A stretch of DNA of 64,000 nucleotides from positions 62,001 through 126,000 of the forward strand of contig JAPOQH010000121.1 in NCBI GenBank assembly GCA_026710825.1, in the 5' to 3' direction. Source of the DNA: Chloroflexota bacterium (GTDB lineage: Bacteria > Chloroflexota > Dehalococcoidia > Lucifugimonadales > UBA3495). Shown here piece after piece: positions 62,254 through 64,000 of the stretch (the first letter of the stretch is position 1; each line of letters starts with the position of its first letter). The notes beneath the pieces were generated by a model. The model was not told the origin of the DNA. It saw only the letters and a program-made list of their open reading frames with translations, and did not search any database. A program made the position numbers and the translations under genes.

Positions 62254-62799
62254 TCAGATCCCCAGGACCCGCATCGCCAACAGCAGCGACGCCACGCTCT
62301 TCGCGTCCTGAATGGACCCGTCAGCTATCCGGTCTGGAATTTCTGACCAAGGCACCGGAACCACGTCGATGAATTCATCCTCGTCCGAATCCAGTTCGGC
62401 AGGCGTCAAGCCGGTCGCCAGGAACGCATACATGTACTCCGAGGCCCATCCCGGAGCCAGATAGAACGCCGTCAACCTCGTCAGTTCGGCGGCTGTATGC
62501 CCGATCTCCTCCTGCAACTCCCGTCTCGTCGACTCCTCCGGTTCCTCGCCCTCTTCGATTCCGCCTGCGGGTACCTCCAGCAGGAAGCTCTCGGTCGGCT
62601 TGCGATATTGACGCACCAGGAGCACGTTGCCATCGTCGTCCACCGGCACCACGCAAATCGAGGGTTCGTGCTCCACGATCTCACGCGTCGTTTCCCGGCC
62701 GTTGGGCAACCGGATCGTGTCCACGCGCACGTCGATGATCCGCCCGCTGAACACTGACCGCGTGGCAATGGTTGGTTCGTTGGTGGCTCCAGAGGTCAA
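62254..62799 (-). CDS. Nudix hydrolase, ADP-ribose pyrophosphatase-like (second of tandem pair)
   Basis: A 181-residue Nudix protein with box GGIEEGEEPEESTRRELQEEIGH near residues 81-103 and the preceding VRQYRKPTESFLLEVPAG. The C-terminal SLLLAMRVLGI matches that of its neighbour, so the pair arose by duplication. Start is TTG with AGGA upstream. It lies 7 bases after nadK; both deal with nicotinamide nucleotides, so NADH/ADP-ribose turnover is a possible shared theme. Confidence 0.9.
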   Translation of the reverse strand: MTSGATNEPTIATRSVFSGRIIDVRVDTIRLPNGRETTREIVEHEPSICVVPVDDDGNVLLVRQYRKPTESFLLEVPAGGIEEGEEPEESTRRELQEEIGHTAAELTRLTAFYLAPGWASEYMYAFLATGLTPAELDSDEDEFIDVVPVPWSEIPDRIADGSIQDAKSVASLLLAMRVLGI

Positions 62800-62806
62800 G
62801 TTTGTC

Positions 62807-63664
62807 CTACCGTCCTTGGAAACTGAATCCCAGCCGACGCGTCAGCGTTGCCCAGAAATAATTCGGTTCGTTGGCCCGCAAAAACCGCGCCCGGTACGGA
62901 CTGGGCGTTATCCTCACCCAATCCCCCGGATCTATCGGATGATTCTCAAACCCGTCCACGCTGATGGTGGCTTCCTGCGAGCCCTCTAGGTGGAAATCCA
63001 CTCTGCTCGTCGGGCTCAAAACCAGTGGCGTCGTCAACCCCACGTGCGATGCCAGCGGCGTCAGCACCAGGTCATCAGACAGCGGGTCAATGATGGGCCC
63101 CCCGGCTGCGAAACTGTATCCGGTGCTCCCGGTCGCAGTCGCCAGGATCACTCCGTCAGCGCGAAATGTCGACACGTCCGCTCCATCAATCACCGCCCGC
63201 ACCGTAATCACCCGGGATACTCGGCTCCGCGACAGCACGATGTCGTTCAACGCGTGGTATGGTCCCTGCGTATCGGCAGCCTCCGAGCCATCGGAGCCCC
63301 GTTTGTACACGGTCGCCATGAGCATGCTGTGTTCCGAGACCCTCACGTCCTCGTTGAGGTAACGGGGCAATTGCTCCATTACTCCGGGCACCGTCAATTC
63401 GGTCATGAAACCCAACCGGCCCATGTTGATGCCCAACAGCGGTTTGCCCACGGGAGCGACGGCGCGATTCACGCGCAGGATGGTACCGTCTCCCCCGATG
63501 GTGATCACCAGATCGGTGTGTTCCGCCCGTTCGCTGATGTCCACGGCGTCCTCGGCCCTGAGGATCCAGGTGTTGGCGCCCAGGTTCAGTTCACCAACTA
63601 TGGCGTGCGCCAGGTCAAGCGCCTCAGGTATCAGGTCGTTGTAGGCGATGCCAACGGTTTTCAT
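62807..63664 (-). CDS. nadK: NAD kinase
   Basis: A 285-residue kinase that makes NADP from NAD. Hallmarks: ITIGGDGTILRVNRA near residue 56 (GGDGT), NMGRLGFM near 80, ATGSTGYSFAAGGPI near 180 and a VDGFENHPIDPGDWVRI C-terminus. Length is normal. It follows nuoN after 6 bases and is followed by the nudix pair. Confidence 0.95.
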   Translation of the reverse strand: MKTVGIAYNDLIPEALDLAHAIVGELNLGANTWILRAEDAVDISERAEHTDLVITIGGDGTILRVNRAVAPVGKPLLGINMGRLGFMTELTVPGVMEQLPRYLNEDVRVSEHSMLMATVYKRGSDGSEAADTQGPYHALNDIVLSRSRVSRVITVRAVIDGADVSTFRADGVILATATGSTGYSFAAGGPIIDPLSDDLVLTPLASHVGLTTPLVLSPTSRVDFHLEGSQEATISVDGFENHPIDPGDWVRITPSPYRARFLRANEPNYFWATLTRRLGFSFQGR

Positions 63665-63670
63665 GGTTGG

Positions 63671-64000
63671 CTACCCGCCGGCGAGGACCGAAACGGCCTG
63701 TTCAGCAGCGCCCAGCAGCGCGCCGGGAGCCACGCCCAGCCACAGCAATGCCAGTGTCGCCACCCCCAGCGCCACGTTCACCGGCCACGATGCGCCCACC
63801 CGCTCGGTGTGTATCGGTGTCTGCAGGAACATCACCTTGATTACCCGGAGGTAGTAATACGCCGAAACCACGCTGTTGACCACTCCGATGATAACTAGCC
63901 ACGTCATCAGCGATTCCCCGGTGTTGATGGCCGCCGCGAACACGTAGATCTTGGCGATGAAAATCCCCGTCGGCGGAACGCCAATCAGCGCGATCAAGGC
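63671..64000 (-). CDS. nuoN: NADH-quinone oxidoreductase subunit N, C-terminal part (cut by window edge)
   Basis: The frame is open to the last base of the window, so the N-terminal three-quarters lies outside. The visible 109 residues hold LIGVPPTGIFIAKIYVF, the typical proton-channel subunit segment ending in helices 12-14, and AYYYLRVIKVMFL. It is a membrane subunit of respiratory complex I. The preceding nuo genes are expected to the right. nadK follows by 6 bases. Confidence 0.88.
   Translation of the reverse strand, partial: ALIALIGVPPTGIFIAKIYVFAAAINTGESLMTWLVIIGVVNSVVSAYYYLRVIKVMFLQTPIHTERVGASWPVNVALGVATLALLWLGVAPGALLGAAEQAVSVLAGG

Overview
The window is a gene-dense bacterial chromosome segment, GC-rich, with about 70 protein genes and very short spacers. 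The gene set is LL-diaminopimelate aminotransferase (dapL), an archaeal-type phosphoglycerate mutase (apgM), K+-dependent membrane pyrophosphatase, F420/FMN luciferase-like oxidoreductases, a thiolase next to an HMG-CoA-synthase/DUF35 fusion, two DUF3105 proteins, a CCG-domain (type E-like) succinate dehydrogenase, monomeric isocitrate dehydrogenase and MinCDE. This points to Chloroflexota, probably a SAR202/Dehalococcoidia-type lineage. That is an inference from gene content, not a phylogeny. I see no rRNA, tRNA, insertion sequence, prophage or CRISPR array. The window reads as core chromosome.

Layout. 1-4.4 kb (+): a partial LLM oxidoreductase, a phosphodiesterase-like protein, the ion-pumping pyrophosphatase hppA and an SDR. 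4.5-16.1 kb (-): one long, tightly packed run, in transcription order tsaC, a prenyl-synthase-like gene, pgk, apgM, tpiA, miaA, dapF, an unknown gene, dapL, hflX, a nuclease-type phosphoesterase and a formamidase-like gene. It mixes lower glycolysis, lysine/peptidoglycan precursor synthesis and tRNA modification. 16.2-25.5 kb (+): a purine run guaA, purD, two unknown genes, purE, a HAD phosphatase, purB, purC, two DUF3105 genes and purS. 25.6-30 kb: thioredoxin- and glutaredoxin-like proteins, a small monooxygenase, a class III aminotransferase and an MFS exporter. 30-31.8 kb (-): minC-minD-minE. 32-35.2 kb (-): a VOC protein, the thiolase and the HMGS/DUF35 fusion. 35.2-41.9 kb: a C-terminal processing protease, smpB, a gamma-carbonic-anhydrase-like protein, an LLM oxidoreductase, a SprT-like protease, an unrecognised two-repeat protein, an SDR and an exonuclease. 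41.9-46.3 kb (-): purF, purM, a His-rich small gene and purH. 46.4-50 kb (-): rpmH, rnpA, yidD, a beta-propeller lipoprotein, yidC and jag/khpB. 50.3-57.8 kb: a small membrane protein, gamma-glutamyltransferase, icd, mdh, a second class III aminotransferase and an unknown gene. 57.9-64 kb (-): nuoN (partial), nadK, two nudix hydrolases and sdhA, sdhB and the HdrB-like subunit.

The metabolic picture is aerobic or facultative respiration fed by a TCA cycle (monomeric IDH, MDH, SDH, NuoN), pyrophosphate-driven ion pumping, and near-complete de novo purine synthesis. purF, D, S, M, E, C, B, H and guaA are present; purL, purQ, purN and purK are not in the window.

Most worth a second look: (1) an HMG-CoA-synthase-like domain that has lost all three catalytic residues, fused to a zinc-ribbon/OB DUF35 domain and paired with an intact thiolase; (2) an unrecognised protein made of two repeats, each with an HYHYGP motif, under its own strong promoter; (3) a family of at least nine GGGGCGGG-type palindromes between genes; (4) several genes (purF, the S41 protease, tsaC, minC) whose -10 box lies only 7-9 bases before the start codon, suggesting leaderless mRNAs; (5) a 107-bp overlap in which jag overprints the arginine-rich tail of YidC; (6) a prenyl-synthase-like protein with damaged Asp-rich motifs and no usual start codon.
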